A stretch of DNA of 64,000 nucleotides, taken from positions 54,855,158 to 54,919,157 of the forward strand of contig NC_085049.1 of the NCBI RefSeq assembly GCF_963662255.1, given 5' to 3'. Both the position numbers and the translations under genes were made by a program. Shown here piece by piece: positions 25,231 to 38,500 of this stretch. Source of the DNA: Cinclus cinclus. Lineage: Eukaryota > Chordata > Aves > Passeriformes > Cinclidae. The first letter of the stretch is position 1. Every line of letters starts with the position of its first letter. The notes under the pieces were generated by a model. It saw only the letters and a list, made by a program, of their open reading frames with translations. It searched no databases and had not been told where the DNA came from.

Positions 25231-25411
25231 GGACAAAATTAGAGAAGTGTGAGATGGCTTTGAGGCAACTTTACTCGGAGTTCAGCTAAGTAGGTACAGT
25301 CAGCTACTCTGAATCAAAACCTACCATTGTCAGCAAATCAGTGACCTGGCTTACTCCATCATAAAGGTACACAGAATAACTCCCTTCCCTCCCTTTTCCA
25401 TCTTCCCTCTG

Positions 25412-26565
25412 CTAATTGAGCTTGTTGCAGATCTCTAGGGCTTTCTTGTAGACCTGAGTCACATCATCCATGTCTGTGAGAAGAGAAAAACTGCTGTCCC
25501 CCAGACGGTTGCGGTAACGCTTTAGATACTGTGGCCGTGGGCGGTTCTGAAGTCCTTCAAAGTCTTGGATTTGGAGGAAATTTTCAGCAGAGACACAGCT
25601 CCGAATTCTCTGCCTGTTTGGCCTGTTCTCTTGCAAATCCAGCAAATCAAATGAGTCACTGGACAAAATACTGTCATCACTAATTACACTTGAAGGGCGA
25701 CTGTAACTTCGAGGTAATGCGTCCCCAGGCAAGACCATTTCTTCCATGGCCTCCAGCGTCGGTGTGTCAGGGCTAATCAAAGCAGGTTCAGTGCTGTTGG
25801 TAGAATACTTGCTGTTATGTTTCAAGATGCCCTTACGCCTGCAGGAATGGATGTAAGAACCATTTCTAGATGGCTCTGTGACCCCTGGAGAAGTGTCACT
25901 GTTTACTGTCTCATCATTATTGTCCAAGAGTTCAGAAGATTCACTTCTTTCTGGAGAGGAGTAATAGCCGGACTCCCTCTGCTGTGTCTTCTTTAAGATT
26001 CCTTTTTTTGGCATTAGTGAAGACTGCTTAGTGCCATATTTGCCAGCTACCTCTCCCTCTACAACACTTTTAATGGCCACGCCAGTCCTACACAACTCTT
26101 GCTCCAGCTTAAAAGCAGAGGGTAGCACTGGGCTGACAACTCCTTCAATGAAACCTGCGCTGTGAGAGCGATGCTCACTGTTGCTCCTTTTCTTCAGGAT
26201 GCCTTTGGGTCTCTTGGAGGTCGGTTTGGTTGCATTTTCAGCTCCTCCTTCCTGGATGGACTGTGCAATGTCATTTTCCTTTTTTGATTTTTTCAGAGAC
26301 CTTTGTCTCTCTAGTGTGACTTCAGGACCTTTAGGCTTAGAAAGGCACTTGATTTTGGTATCAGTCTCCGGTTGGAGGCCAGTAGAACGGTGATGCCAAT
26401 CAATGAACCTTGCCAGCAGTGGGGACTCAGAGTCCCTCATGGCATCACAGTCACAGACACTGCTCTTGTAGCCCCAGTTAACCCACCAGTGGTTGGCAAT
26501 GTCTTCAATGGTTGCTCGGCGTTCAGGGTTCACCATCAGCATCCATCTGATAAGACCACGAGCAT
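25412..26565 (-). CDS. NUAK1: NUAK1 exon 7, terminal coding exon (end of kinase domain and regulatory tail)
   Basis: The exon has 1154 nt and encodes residues 278 (completed) to 661, ending ALEICNKLN and TAG at 25412-25414. The kinase domain closes with [20 protein letters not shown]. The tail holds GILKK at residues 399-403 and 466-470 and GILKH at 523-527, which are PP1 beta-MYPT1 docking motifs. It also has ESGYYS (475-480), a PLK1-primed beta-TrCP degron, and RQRIRS ending at the S600 equivalent, an AKT-type consensus. The block [20 protein letters not shown] is conserved. The segment around residues 340-390 and 485-555 is the most diverged from human. The acceptor is ...catctgtag|ATGCTC, so the in-frame ATG at 26542 is internal methionine 286, not a start. 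Confidence 0.98.
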
Positions 26566-29500
26566 CTACAGATGAAGAATGGCATATAACACTTTTAGAA
26601 CATGGGCATTCTTAGGTTTGTCAGTTTAAATTGAAAGTGTGAAGACAATCAAATGAGCAAAAATAATGCTCCATACTACAGAGAAATTGAAAGGGAACAA
26701 GGCTTTGACCATCAGTCATTGATGGAAAAATGCCCCTGAGCACTACTTTTTATCAGAAGAATATGATTCACTCTGGAAAATGTACACTGGGCTTCCCAAT
26801 AAATTAATGTTTGTACTGTATTAGAGAGTGAATAGTTCCATATTACTGAAGGAAGTCACCAACCTATTGACTCTAATGACAAAACTTAGAGGAAAATAAA
26901 ACAGAATTGAGATATTTTAAATGATCTACACATTATTGCTTCTGTATTTACTTTTTCCATAAACAATGTAGTCTCCTGTGTATTGTAAAGGTTTATTTTC
27001 ATACAGAGAGCGAGAAGATAGAAAATTGAAAGGAATGGCAAACAACTGATACAACATAAATATTAATTTAAATATAATATTTGCATAGATATTTAAGGCT
27101 GGAAGGAGTCAATGAGCTAGACTTAGCTGCTACTTTTCTGTCAGGTGACTGCCTAATGTGCTATCCTAGAAGCCAATGTGAACAGTAGCAGTAATTCAGA
27201 TTTTGGCCTGCCTTCTTTAATAAAAGACTGTGTTGCTCTGACCATTCACCTTCTCTCTGCTTGAGACAGCCCATAGTGTAGTGAGAGGACTGAACTGTAC
27301 CAGTATGTTGTAGCTCGTCTGAACTATTCAACCTGCAATAGCTAACAGACTTTCCACTGCCACTACTTAAAAGACCCCATTACAGCTCCCCAAAACAACA
27401 ACATCTATCTGCTACAAAACTTTAATTTCAAAAGGTCTTTTGGAAAGTGCTGTACCCAGATGGGAGTTTATAGCAGATGAACTCAGTAGGAGAAGGAGGG
27501 GTTTTTTTGGTGTACATTGTTCTAATGTGACACTGTACCATGTTGGAAGGGGCCAAACAAAATGTTCCATTCTGAATTGCTGTCAGCTCGGTACCCTCCT
27601 TTTTCATACCTGAGGTCTGTGTTGGCTCACGATATTCTCCACTGCTGATCTGCCTGATGAGATTTTTATGATCGAAGCCATCAAAGGGCATCGTTCCATA
27701 AACCAGAGTGTAAAGCAATACACCGAGGGCCCAGCTGTCAACCTGAAATACAGACACAACACGTGTGAAGCCCAAGAAAGTTAATCCCTGCTCTTCTGCA
27801 TGCCATTAGCACCACAAGAGCAGCATCATGTCCAGCTGCACCTACTGCTGGCAAACTTATATCTAACATCTCACTAACCACCCACAGGCAATGTAACCAA
27901 AAGTGAAGCAGCTTCAAATATGGGACAGGCCCAAGTGAACTCACATGTACAGTAAGATGCGCATTAAGACTACCCCTCAAGAACATTATCTTCAAAGACA
28001 TCCCCATACCACCACAGAAAAACTGACCCTTCTTACCTCTGGGCCTCTGTAAGGCCGTCCATTAACTATTTCAGGGGAAGCATACAGTGGGCTTCCACAA
28101 AAGGTCTGCAGAAACTTGTCTTTGTGATAAAGGTTGGAGAGTCCAAAATCAGCAATCTGCAAACAGAATTGCACAAGGTGTTTGTAATATTAATGATTTC
28201 TTCAAGTAACAAAAAATCCTTTATCAGGAAAGACTTAGCTATATTTGTCTCTACCATAGGGCAAGGAACTCGATGTGGATTTTACTTTTCTCTCCAAAGG
28301 TCCCTCAGAGAAGAAGGGCTCCCAGGTTAAGTCCTCCTGATTAGGAACAAGGATGCTTTGGGTCCATTCATAGACAGGCTACCAACTGCACAACCATCAG
28401 CTGGTAGTTTTATCCTGGATGAATTGCACATGCTTGCACAGACAATCTCATACTGGGAAGCCTGATGCCCACTGTCTGTTCTTCATCTTGCATAGTCATT
28501 AATACCAGAGGAAAGCAAGCAGAAAGTACCACCCTTCTTATCAAACACAAGCAAGCCGAAAGCCACCACCTTTTACAACAGGAGGAGGGAGGCAGGAGTG
28601 TTGCAGGAAGCTAAGCATTGCTGAAGAACATGATTTTTGAAATCATCTGGAATAAGGGTCAAAGTGAGGCAGTCACTCACTCCTCCAGATTCAGGGACAC
28701 GGGGCTGAGGAATCTGAGCTGTTAAGCCCATGAGATGTCTATCATGAGATAATAAACACAAGTCTGGTTCCTAACTGGAAACAATGGGCCCAAATCTGGC
28801 TTTCCCAACACAAACAAAACTTCCCTGGGGACTGTTGGGAATTTTGCCCATGTAGGAATTGCAGGATCAGGTCCAAATATTTTGTTTACTTCAATTCTCT
28901 GTTCTTGTTCTTACAAAACAAAGGCTGAGGACAGCAACACTAAATACTCCCACAAACTCTGCATTTTCTTTGTTTCTCTAGCACAAGGCAACACATCTCA
29001 TTTTCATCTTGTTTAAAACCCAAATGTTTCTGCTTCCCAGAGATACTTGTATTACTGCCCACAATCAACATAATGCCTACATAAAAGACATAAAGCACAG
29101 GCATATTCTAGATATAAAAGACAGGAGTTTTCCCTGGGTTTTCTTCACCTTATCCATGTCTTTTCTACCAGAAAGAAATTAACGCCAAGAATTTTCACAA
29201 GAGAAAATTTAAAAAAACCACAAAGTGAGTGGGAAAGAAAAGGATTTGCCAGCACCATCATTCACTCTTGGCTTTCTAAAATGTGTATCATCAATGCCTC
29301 TAATACCTGTTGAATTACAATGTTCAGTGAACTCTTGGGAAGAGGCAAAGTCTTTGTCTCTACTACCTCAATTGATACAGCTACACTAAAAAATGACACA
29401 GTTGACAGCACAACAGGAACATATATATCCTTTCTGAACAGATATAAATAGATATATAGTTGTTAGATACTTTCACATTAGAAATACAAACTTTTTAATA

Positions 29501-32500
29501 TATCCTTTTTACGCAATTTTTAAAGTCACAAGTCAGATATAAGATTTCATGCTTCACTCTTCCCTATTTTGGTGCTCTGCTTGTGCAGGTGTTTCACTGG
29601 CAATCTGTATTCACCCTGCTCAAAGAGCAGCTGATTTTTGCTCATTACTTTTAATTCATCTCACCATGCTCATTCATAGACTGAATTCACTCAGTCCCTC
29701 AGACAGCATATTATCAACCCACAGCAGAAAATTCAACCCTTAAATAAATGTGGTTTGTAAAATCTTCATTGTATGGTTGGAATGTCATTGAAAACAGCTG
29801 GGGTAGAATTGCAGTCTGCAAACATATTCTCATGGCTCAGATTGCACTTAATTGCCTTGAACTCCACTTTCTTATCAAGTCACCCTGCCTGGCTTGCAGG
29901 AAGTTCATTTTAAGCCTTATGAAGTGTGCCCTGTCAATCAGGGGACGAATGGGATCATTTCAGTGTTAAAAATTTGTGCTGGTCATTAATTTTTATTTTA
30001 GTTCAGGATGCAGCTAAGACAAGGACAAACACTGCAGTGTGATTCCTTATGAAAACACATTCCCTTAACACCATGGAATGCACAAAATACATTTGGATGT
30101 GCATAAATAAATATATATATATATATATAGGCATACACATACCATTGTTCACGCTAAGAAACTTTCAGACTTGGGCATTCATGTTTTCATTTTGACCATT
30201 CAGGAAAAGAGTATTTATGTTACAGTCCACTCCCATGCTCACAGACTGATGTTTATCAGCTTTTCCCATTAAAACTGTCATGCCCCCCAAAACAAGATTA
30301 ATAGAAGCCAACATTACTTCATGTTCTTGGCACTTAAATGGAACTAAGGCATCAAGTCAAAAGAACTTCCTAAATTGGGAGGAGCAGAAAAGTGGACTTT
30401 TATTCCTCTTGCTTCAGAAGTGTATGTTTCATATTTACTGTTAGCTATGATAAACCAGATGTAAGTTATTGTTGAAGTGTGAAATATAAATTCCACAAAG
30501 TTCACACTCATGGAAACTGTCAGTTTTATCCCCCTTAAGAATCTGTCTCCCTGCAGATAGAGAAATAATTAGGTCTCTTAAGCAAATGAAATGTACGTGC
30601 AGTTGGTGAGACTTCCAGCAAAGTAAATCCCAATTCCATGCACTTAGTCTGTATATACGAAACCCTCGTGGGTTTTCTAGTGGTTAGTCTGATTGGTGTC
30701 CCCTTACCAGCCCAAGAGAATGTGCAGTTAGCAGGATTATGTTACTGTTATACTTGCATTGTTCTACTCTTCTTTCACTTTGGGGTTGATCATACCATTT
30801 ACGTCAACCTCTGCTAGACATCTCTTTTAGCTGCAATTCCCAGCCCAGGAACTGTTCTCATCCCTACTGTGAACACGGATGCTCAGTCTCTCAAGTGTTT
30901 AAAGCTCATTTGAGTTCATTTATGACTGCTGCATTTAGCGATTTTCAATAAGAGTCTGCAGGAAGTAGTACTGCACACAAGTCCATGAGAAAACTAATAA
31001 TGCACCACAGATTGGATCACCTTTTCCCTCTCCTTGCATTCCACCTGCGGCCTGAGGATATGCAGGACTCTTCAAACTGTGTAATTTTTTTGTTGCTTCC
31101 AAACACTGGTGTTTTCTTGTTGCTGTATTCTAACACATGACTCTGCTTCCAGAGATTTTTACTCACCATCACAACTCTTAAAAACAAAAAAAACCCCCTT
31201 CTTATGTCTCCATACACTCCTTTATCACCTTCATTTAATTATCAAAAGCTTAAGAATGGTTTCCAAGTTAATGTAGTAACAAGTAAAAAGGTCTGGGGCC
31301 CTTTTATCTCGGATAGTAATTTCTAATGGATTACTTGTCCTCTTTATTTCCTGCTTTAAAAGTATTGTTTAAACTGCTATGCAGGGATCCATTTTTACAA
31401 CACCTTATTTTTTCTTCACATTATTATGACATGTTTTTGTAAATCATAATGCATAGATCACTGGCTTCATCAGAAATATGTATTTAATTGCACATTGCAC
31501 CCAAGAACAAAGACATTCCTTTAATTTTCTCATTCTTAAAATCAAACTGCTAATTTTGTGTTTGCAATCCACTGAATGAAATATAAATGCTAGGAAAGTA
31601 CTGATAAGACTATAAATCCACTTCTACAAAATGCCTTCCCCTGAGTATTTGAAGCCTTCAGTCAATACCAAACCCCAAACTGCTGCATTTTTTTTCTGCC
31701 TGAACAAACCACATGTAAATACTCTCAGAATGAGGACTTGATACATTTACTCCTAATAAATAATTTACAGTTCCATATGTGTTTCCTTGCCAATGGTTAC
31801 TGTTTAGTGACACAAAGAAGAAGTGGGAAGTACAATTCTGTGCAAGTAACACAGAAACCACAGCAACATATTCAAATCTTCAGCATCAGGAAAATTGTGG
31901 CTGCATGCTTAACATCAAGTATTCAAAGCTGACCTTAGTCACAAGGTTTAAAAAAAGAGAGCACAGAGAAGAAGGAAAACCATACCAAAAGTCACCTCTT
32001 CAAGCAATTCAAATTCAAACACTATTGACTGTAAGATGTATGAAATACCAGTAGCTTCCCAAGTTCAGTCCGGTTTTCAGTTTCATGAGACCCTCTGCAG
32101 GGCTAGTGACTAGGGACAGCAAAGAAGCCACCTGCCCATGCCAAGGCAGCCTTGCCTGCTCAGAGGCCTTAACATTGAAGAGATGTAGCTGAGGAAAAGC
32201 TGGAGATATGAAAAATACCTACAGCAGTTTAAACACAATGCAAGCCAGGAAAGGGAAACGCTCAAGAAAAAGATGTCCAAATGACTGGAAGGAATCTGAG
32301 GAGGTAGAGATACCTGAATTTCTTCCACAGCAGTGCCACTCACTATGGCAACTGAAATACATCTGTGGTTCTGAAGCCCCTGGGTCAGCTCCAAGTGTGG
32401 ACCAAACAAAGCTACCTGTCCTTGCCCCATCCTTCTGCTCCACCCACAGGAGAATGACTCCCATAAAGGCGAGAGGGGCAGGAGCGTAGCTGTCTGACAA

Positions 32501-35500
32501 AGCTCAGCTCCCCAGAGGCTTGAGGAAGTGATTGGTTTTGCATATGAGGACCACAGTGCAGAGATCCAGCCCTCCACAGCTAGCAAATTCCACAAATTCC
32601 TCTTTTCTCTCAAGAATTCTCTGATTAGCTGGGAAGATAGCTTAGCGTGTAATGTGGAAAGAAAGGTCATCCTGCCAGCGGAAGCCTGATTCGTATACTA
32701 TGTCCTAGAAAGGCCACTTTTTGTTTTCAGCACTCCTGAGAACAGCTCTGGCTGCTGCAGACAGTGTCCCTGTAGGAACAGGAGAGGGGAGGTCTGCTCC
32801 AATGCTGGATGCTAACAGCAAAACATACAAATATTGCATTGGATGGGTCTTCCGTAAAAGACTATTTTTGGAAACCACATATTTATGCGCCTTTAATCCA
32901 CTAGTTGATCCAAGTTAGCTTCTGTCATCGGCGTTACACAGATGGCAGCTACCACATGTTACTTTCCATTTCCATTGCACATCAGCTCGAAATGAAGACA
33001 ATCTCTCCAGTGTGAAGCACAGAAGGAAGTGATTGCAGCCCCAGGGCTTTCAGGGGAGACAAAAAGGAAGACACGGGGTATTTAGGTACTGGGCTATGCA
33101 AGTAGTTCCTTGATTACTTTTTAAAGAAGGATGCTCAAGCATCAGCAGAAACTCTTTGGTGTTCCTCCCTCTGCTAGCTTGCCCATGGATGAGCACATCC
33201 AGCCACTCTTACATGCAGCTACCCAAGGAGGACCAAAGTTGAAAGTGAAACAGGTTCAGCCACCTGGAAATTACACTTTATTTTATAGAGGAATATAGAT
33301 AGGATATATATAGGAAATTGCTCTGGAAATTAAATCTCTGCATTATTTAACTTTGTGCTACAGCTATAAACAATAGAAGAAGAAGAAGACAGGAAAAGAG
33401 GTCATTCCCATGCTTTCACTGGGGAGAAATGGCATGGAAATGACATCACTGACATCACTATCCAAAGTATACGTTTGTGTCTGAAGTTCCAAGGCCATTT
33501 CCTAATGAAGCACATGTGCTTTACTAGGTTTATTTTGAAACTCTATTTGCTTATTTTCCAGCCATGATCAAAAGAACATTCAGACTGTTCTGCAGGAGGC
33601 ACTTGAACCCTGTAGACCAGAAGAGTTTTTCCCTAGCCCCAGAAGCAGCCAGCAGTAATATCATTTGTACAATATGCCCAATTGCACAAAATGCTCTGCT
33701 GTTTTCTCTCAGTGGGTAGATACTGCATTGGGAATCACGGTCTTTGCATGGCAGGACAGGGCTTTCTCCTCCAAAGTATGCAAAGCTTCATTTACTGTGT
33801 ATTACTGGGAATCAGTGGTGTCTTCCCCCAGCCTCCAAACCTCTGAGCCTCTCGCCAGATGCTGTTGCTTAGTAGCCGTTACCATAACAATGGCTCTAAT
33901 ACCTTCGGTAAAAATGTTATAAAACATGCAAATCCACTTTGAGAAGCTGAGAAAAAGTATCCTACCTTAATATTAAAATTGTCATCAAGAAGAATGTTTT
34001 CCAATTTTAGGTCCCTGTGGACAACACCGTTCTGAAAGAAGGAAGAAAAAACATGGAAGAGCATGAGAAAATATTGTGAAAATTAAAGGTGAGCTGGCAG
34101 GGTGGTCTTTGCATCTACATTTCAGGGCTGATTTCACTGTCATAACACTCACAGCCCAGTGACTAGTGGCAGGCAGGCTGTATTAGTCACTTGGTGTGTG
34201 GTTAAGGGAAGAATGACTGGAATCTGTCCTCCCACAAAGCCTCTAAAACAGCAGGGGAGTGTGGGGTGGAGGGCTGGGGGTGCCTTTTCGGAACTTAATT
34301 TCATCCTGGATCCTGCTCCCACTGTGTGAAAGCAGGATATTCTTCCCAGGCACCAGAAAGCAGTATCTGTCAATGACGTTAGCCCCTACAAAAGCCCTCA
34401 TTCCTCCAGTGAGCAGCCACGTGGCTCGGGGGAGTTATAATCCCAAAGGATTGTGAATGTTAGGGATGGAAGCAAACAGACTCGGTCTAGGTCAGAGCCT
34501 TCTTTATAGAAACTTGGGAAAATTAACTGCATCATGAATGGTATTGCTGCTTTACAGCATTATGCAGTGAGGACTTTGAGAAACCCCCTTTATTATCAGA
34601 ATTCAAATAGAAACTTATGTGTTTTAAGAATTCAAATTAAAATTGTGTTAGCTGCTCATTGCCTTTAGCTTCACACTAATTTTGGCTCTATGTAGCTGTT
34701 TCATAAACAAGGATAAAAGGTCCATGATGAATTGCTTGACTTGTCATTCCAAGGGGGTACCATGATGGATAAGGTTATTAGCAAATGGTATCTTTCCTGC
34801 TACATCTGGTAAAGTTACTTTTACCTCTCCAATATGAGTATGTACTACAGCTCATGCATGAACCTCATAGCTTTCTCTTGGCTTTTTCTTTCATATATTC
34901 TATCTCCTATTCTAAAGTTGTTTACTAGCATATTCAAATCACAAACTAACATTTTTTTAAATGCATTAATATTAATGCTGTAGAGGTTATATGGGATGCT
35001 TTCTCTAGTTGATAGCGTAATTTTTGAGTTTTTAATGTCAGGAGAATTATTTTAAAGGCAAAAATGCAAGGTAGGTCTAAAGTAAGGGTGTGTCTGGTAT
35101 CTGCCATAACACAGGAAAACATCATTAATCCTTAAAAAAAGACACTAGCTCCATGTAGCACTTTTAATGAAGATCTCCTGTTGTACTGATAAAATCACAT
35201 GCTCTGATACTTAATAATGAATGCTGTTGCCTCAGACATGTTTGAAACATATGCCAGTCATCAGCCTTGAAACAGCATTTTTTACTATGAAATCCTTTGC
35301 TCACCTTGTGGCAGTAATGCACAGCAGAGACTATTTGTCGGAAGAAGTGTCTTGTCTCTCTTTCGCTTAATCGCCGCCTCTCACTGATGTAATCATACAA
35401 CTCTCCTTTACTCGCATACTCCATGATGATCACAATCTTATCTTTATTTTCAAACACTGCACAGAAGAAAAGAAAAAAAAAAACCCACAGTTGATTCAAT

Positions 35501-38500
35501 AATTTGAAAATTGATGCTTCAAAGAGTAAAGAAGACTCAGGATGTCTGATCACATCCTAGACCACCACTGTGGGCTGGAAAGATGTAACAACAATCCCAC
35601 TGCAAAAAGCAAGTTCCAAAGCTACTTTTTATCAGAGGAAGATTACAACATCTCAGACCAAGAGAAGGAAGTTGAGGTTATTGTCTCTTTCATATGCTAC
35701 ATGAACCTCTTTGCCTCAAATACTATGAGGTCACAAGGTGGCAAAGTCAGCTTTTCCTACTGAGGTGAGGTGGACACTTGGGCTAGCAACACATGAATAC
35801 CAGTTCCTGCTCCAGCATGGAATTTCTCACACAAGTAGCTCAATTTGGGCCAGAGGACAGAAGCAAACAGGAGCCCATATCATTTGGAAAGGGTTCATAG
35901 AAGCTGTAATAAATTTTTGTCTTCGGTGACTGATACAGAATTGCAATCTGGCTTAAATGACTGTTGGTTGGCTTTCACCTACCACCAAAATCCAACAAGT
36001 GAACTGATAGATGTGTCCTCCTCCATCCCAACTCTGTGTGACAGCATAGAGGGCACAGACACCTCACCTGCTGTGGCAGCAGCGCCTCCAGAGCCGTACA
36101 GCTCTTGTCAGTGTGGCTCTGTACCCCATCTCATGCAACCAGCTCTTCCTCAAGTTTCCTTATCTCCTGCCCCTACCCACATCCCAGTGCATGTCACAGA
36201 CTGCATGCTGTAATCCTCTGTTGCTAGCGCGGAGCCGGCAGCAGTGCACAACGCCAGCATAAGCAGAGCAAGGAAAATCCATCTCATACACATCACAGCC
36301 CAACTTCTTTGGGACTGAGAGTACATCAGCTGTGTCACATGCTGTCAAGGACTTCACTGTCACTGGCAGATAACTAATATTTAATCTAATAAAGCAGGCT
36401 GTTAATAGTCTGCAATTGTTGTAATCTCCTGGCTGCTAAATAGTTCTTCTCTTCTGTCTCCAGAAATCCATTGCAACCCACTGGAAACTTCCTGCACCTG
36501 CCATAAGTAACCATTGCTATAAGAAAACATGGTGATTTTCCTTTTCTTTTTTTATCTGTGGCAGCACTGGTCACACTGGCAAAAAGGCGTATACAAATTA
36601 ATGAGGTTAAAGGGTTTATTACAAACAGATGCTAGTTTGGACCAGCCCTACTATAATGATACCATCCTATTTCTCTTTATCAAAGTTCAGCCAGTAGTCC
36701 TTGGTGATTAAAAAAAAAAAAAACAAAAAAACCAGAATTAAGCTTCAGCTTTTGCAGTAAAATGCAGAGCTGCCTCTCTCAACACACAGATATTTATTTC
36801 TCTTAGGCTTTGTCTCATGTCCTCTCACACCTTGTCACTCAAATCTACAAGCCAAAGCCTCTGCAGCTCACTCTAACACCCTTGAACCCTAGCCAAACAG
36901 CTCTGATAAAAGGGAGAGCAAACAGCCAGATAAAATTGGCTGCTTACTTGTCTGCTGGCCTCACTGTACCCCGAAGCAGAGGCCTCTGCCAGCGATTACA
37001 TCCTATGTGCATCCTCATTAGCAATAAACTTCGGAAACTGGAAAAGCCGTCTCTGGATGGATTATACATATAGTATCCTCTCCAAGAATGACAGACTAAT
37101 ACTGTCTGGGAAAAACTGAACATGCCCCATGTCATACAGGGAAGTGCTGTGATGTGTTACCAATAAAACAGCAATGTGCACATTCACTTCTCTAAGCTCA
37201 GAAAGGCTCGTTTGGTACAGGCTTGTTTAAGAAGGCAAAAAAGAAATCATTTTAGTAAGCTGAGCCAAATCACTGAAAATGCTCTTATATAAGAAATCTG
37301 AATTTTAAAAGAACACATAAACCACATAAAAACACTATCACCAACAAAATTTCCCCCAAACCCCAGCTGATTCCATGAGTTAGGCGTTGCTGCATCACAC
37401 ACACATAGGTGAAGTTGCCACATGGCACAAATGATCTGAATGCACTTTCATGGGAATGCACATCCAAGCAGTTCCAAATGAGGATCACCCTCAGCTAAGA
37501 GGCATGTTTGCCCTTGGCTCTTCTTGCCCCACTCTCCAGAAAGCTGATGCCCCACCAGGTGTTCAGTGCTGCTGACGACAATAATAGCAGTAACAACCCT
37601 GCCACAATAGAGCGTTCTTCCAGAATGTGTTTTTATGAAAGTTTTGCCTTTGTTACTTAGTCCTAAGAGTTTTCTCAAATCATCCTTGGTGCTCTGAAGT
37701 TTTAAATTCTAAAATCTAATTAATTTGGACTCAAATTTGCCATATTAATACAAGTCCTGATCCCAATGTACTTTCCAACATTTCTACAGAAATGAGGTGG
37801 AAAGCATTTGGTTTGGAGGAATGTGTGCATTCAAAGGAACTTTCCATTTTAAATTTTCTCTTACACCCTTTAGGAAACTGAGACAATACCATCAAGCTGA
37901 ATTTAGGAAAGCATAAATCCCTGTTCCAAACTTCAAATTTTTGTCACAAAGCCACACTAGAATCAATGAGAACAGAACTGTTCCAGAAACTCATATTTGG
38001 CTTTCAGTTTACTGGCACATTCTTCTTCATAAGGGAGAATTTTGAGGAGGAAACTATCCTTGAACTTGGGTGACATTACAGGGGCCTCCTCACCATCACA
38101 ATAGCTGAACAATTACAGAATTAAATAGCATTTTGTTTCTTCATCCAGGAGCAAAGGTGAATAGGGAGGTATTCTTTTACAACTGCATTATTTCGTGTCA
38201 GAGCACCTCCACCATATCAGCTGAACTTCGTAAGTGGGCATACAGCTATTTCCTGCAGAGAGGGAACTGAACAGCAGCAAAAAAATCTAAAATGAGAGCT
38301 GAGGATGAAGGAAGAGGAAAGTAGGAAAGGCAGTAGGATTTATGTATATACATATACACAGTCTTAAAGAGGAATTCAGTGGTCAAGATATCAGGCAAAT
38401 GACAAGGTGGTACTCTGGCAAGTCTCACGCCATCAGCCAAGTACACCATGAATTTTCACAGTAGTATTTAGGATGTCAGGCAGGTTTCGCACAGGCACTT

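Larger units (their letters stand above)
22515..25411 (-). other. NUAK1: NUAK1 3' UTR (inferred extent)
   Basis: About 2.9 kb follows the TAG stop before the first AATAAA with a convincing downstream U-rich tract. No coding frame continues. The region contains a MIR relic (24758-24850), a CR1 relic (24860-25230), three miR-203-type 8-mers, a three-copy 13-mer and, near its end, a long T-rich stretch (22,640-22,890 read on the minus strand) typical of vertebrate distal 3' UTRs. Long 3' UTRs are usual for NUAK1. The extent is inference from the poly(A) signal; a shorter isoform ending after the AATAAA at 23542-23547 is possible. Confidence 0.6.
28157..33965 (-). other. NUAK1: NUAK1 intron 4
   Basis: The intron is 5809 nt, GT-AG, phase 0. 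It holds a palindromic MITE-like relic (28786-28876) and a short AT dinucleotide run (30111-30129). The rest looks like unique, AT-rich intronic sequence. Open frames inside it, including a 186-codon one at 32110-32670, show no domain, no family resemblance and no splice-compatible structure. Confidence 0.9.

Noticed and set aside
25390..25396. miR-204/211 seed match (AAAGGGA in the mRNA)
   Set aside because: It lies only about 16 nt after the stop codon, where sites are usually hidden by the ribosome, and a single 7-mer is expected by chance.
27090..27175. Possible CR1 end in NUAK1 intron 6 (GGCTGGAAGGAGTCA)
   Set aside because: Only about 30 bp resemble the consensus; too little to call.
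32110..32670. 186-codon minus-strand frame within NUAK1 intron 4
   Set aside because: No homology; exons 4 and 5 join without missing residues, so it is not a NUAK1 exon.
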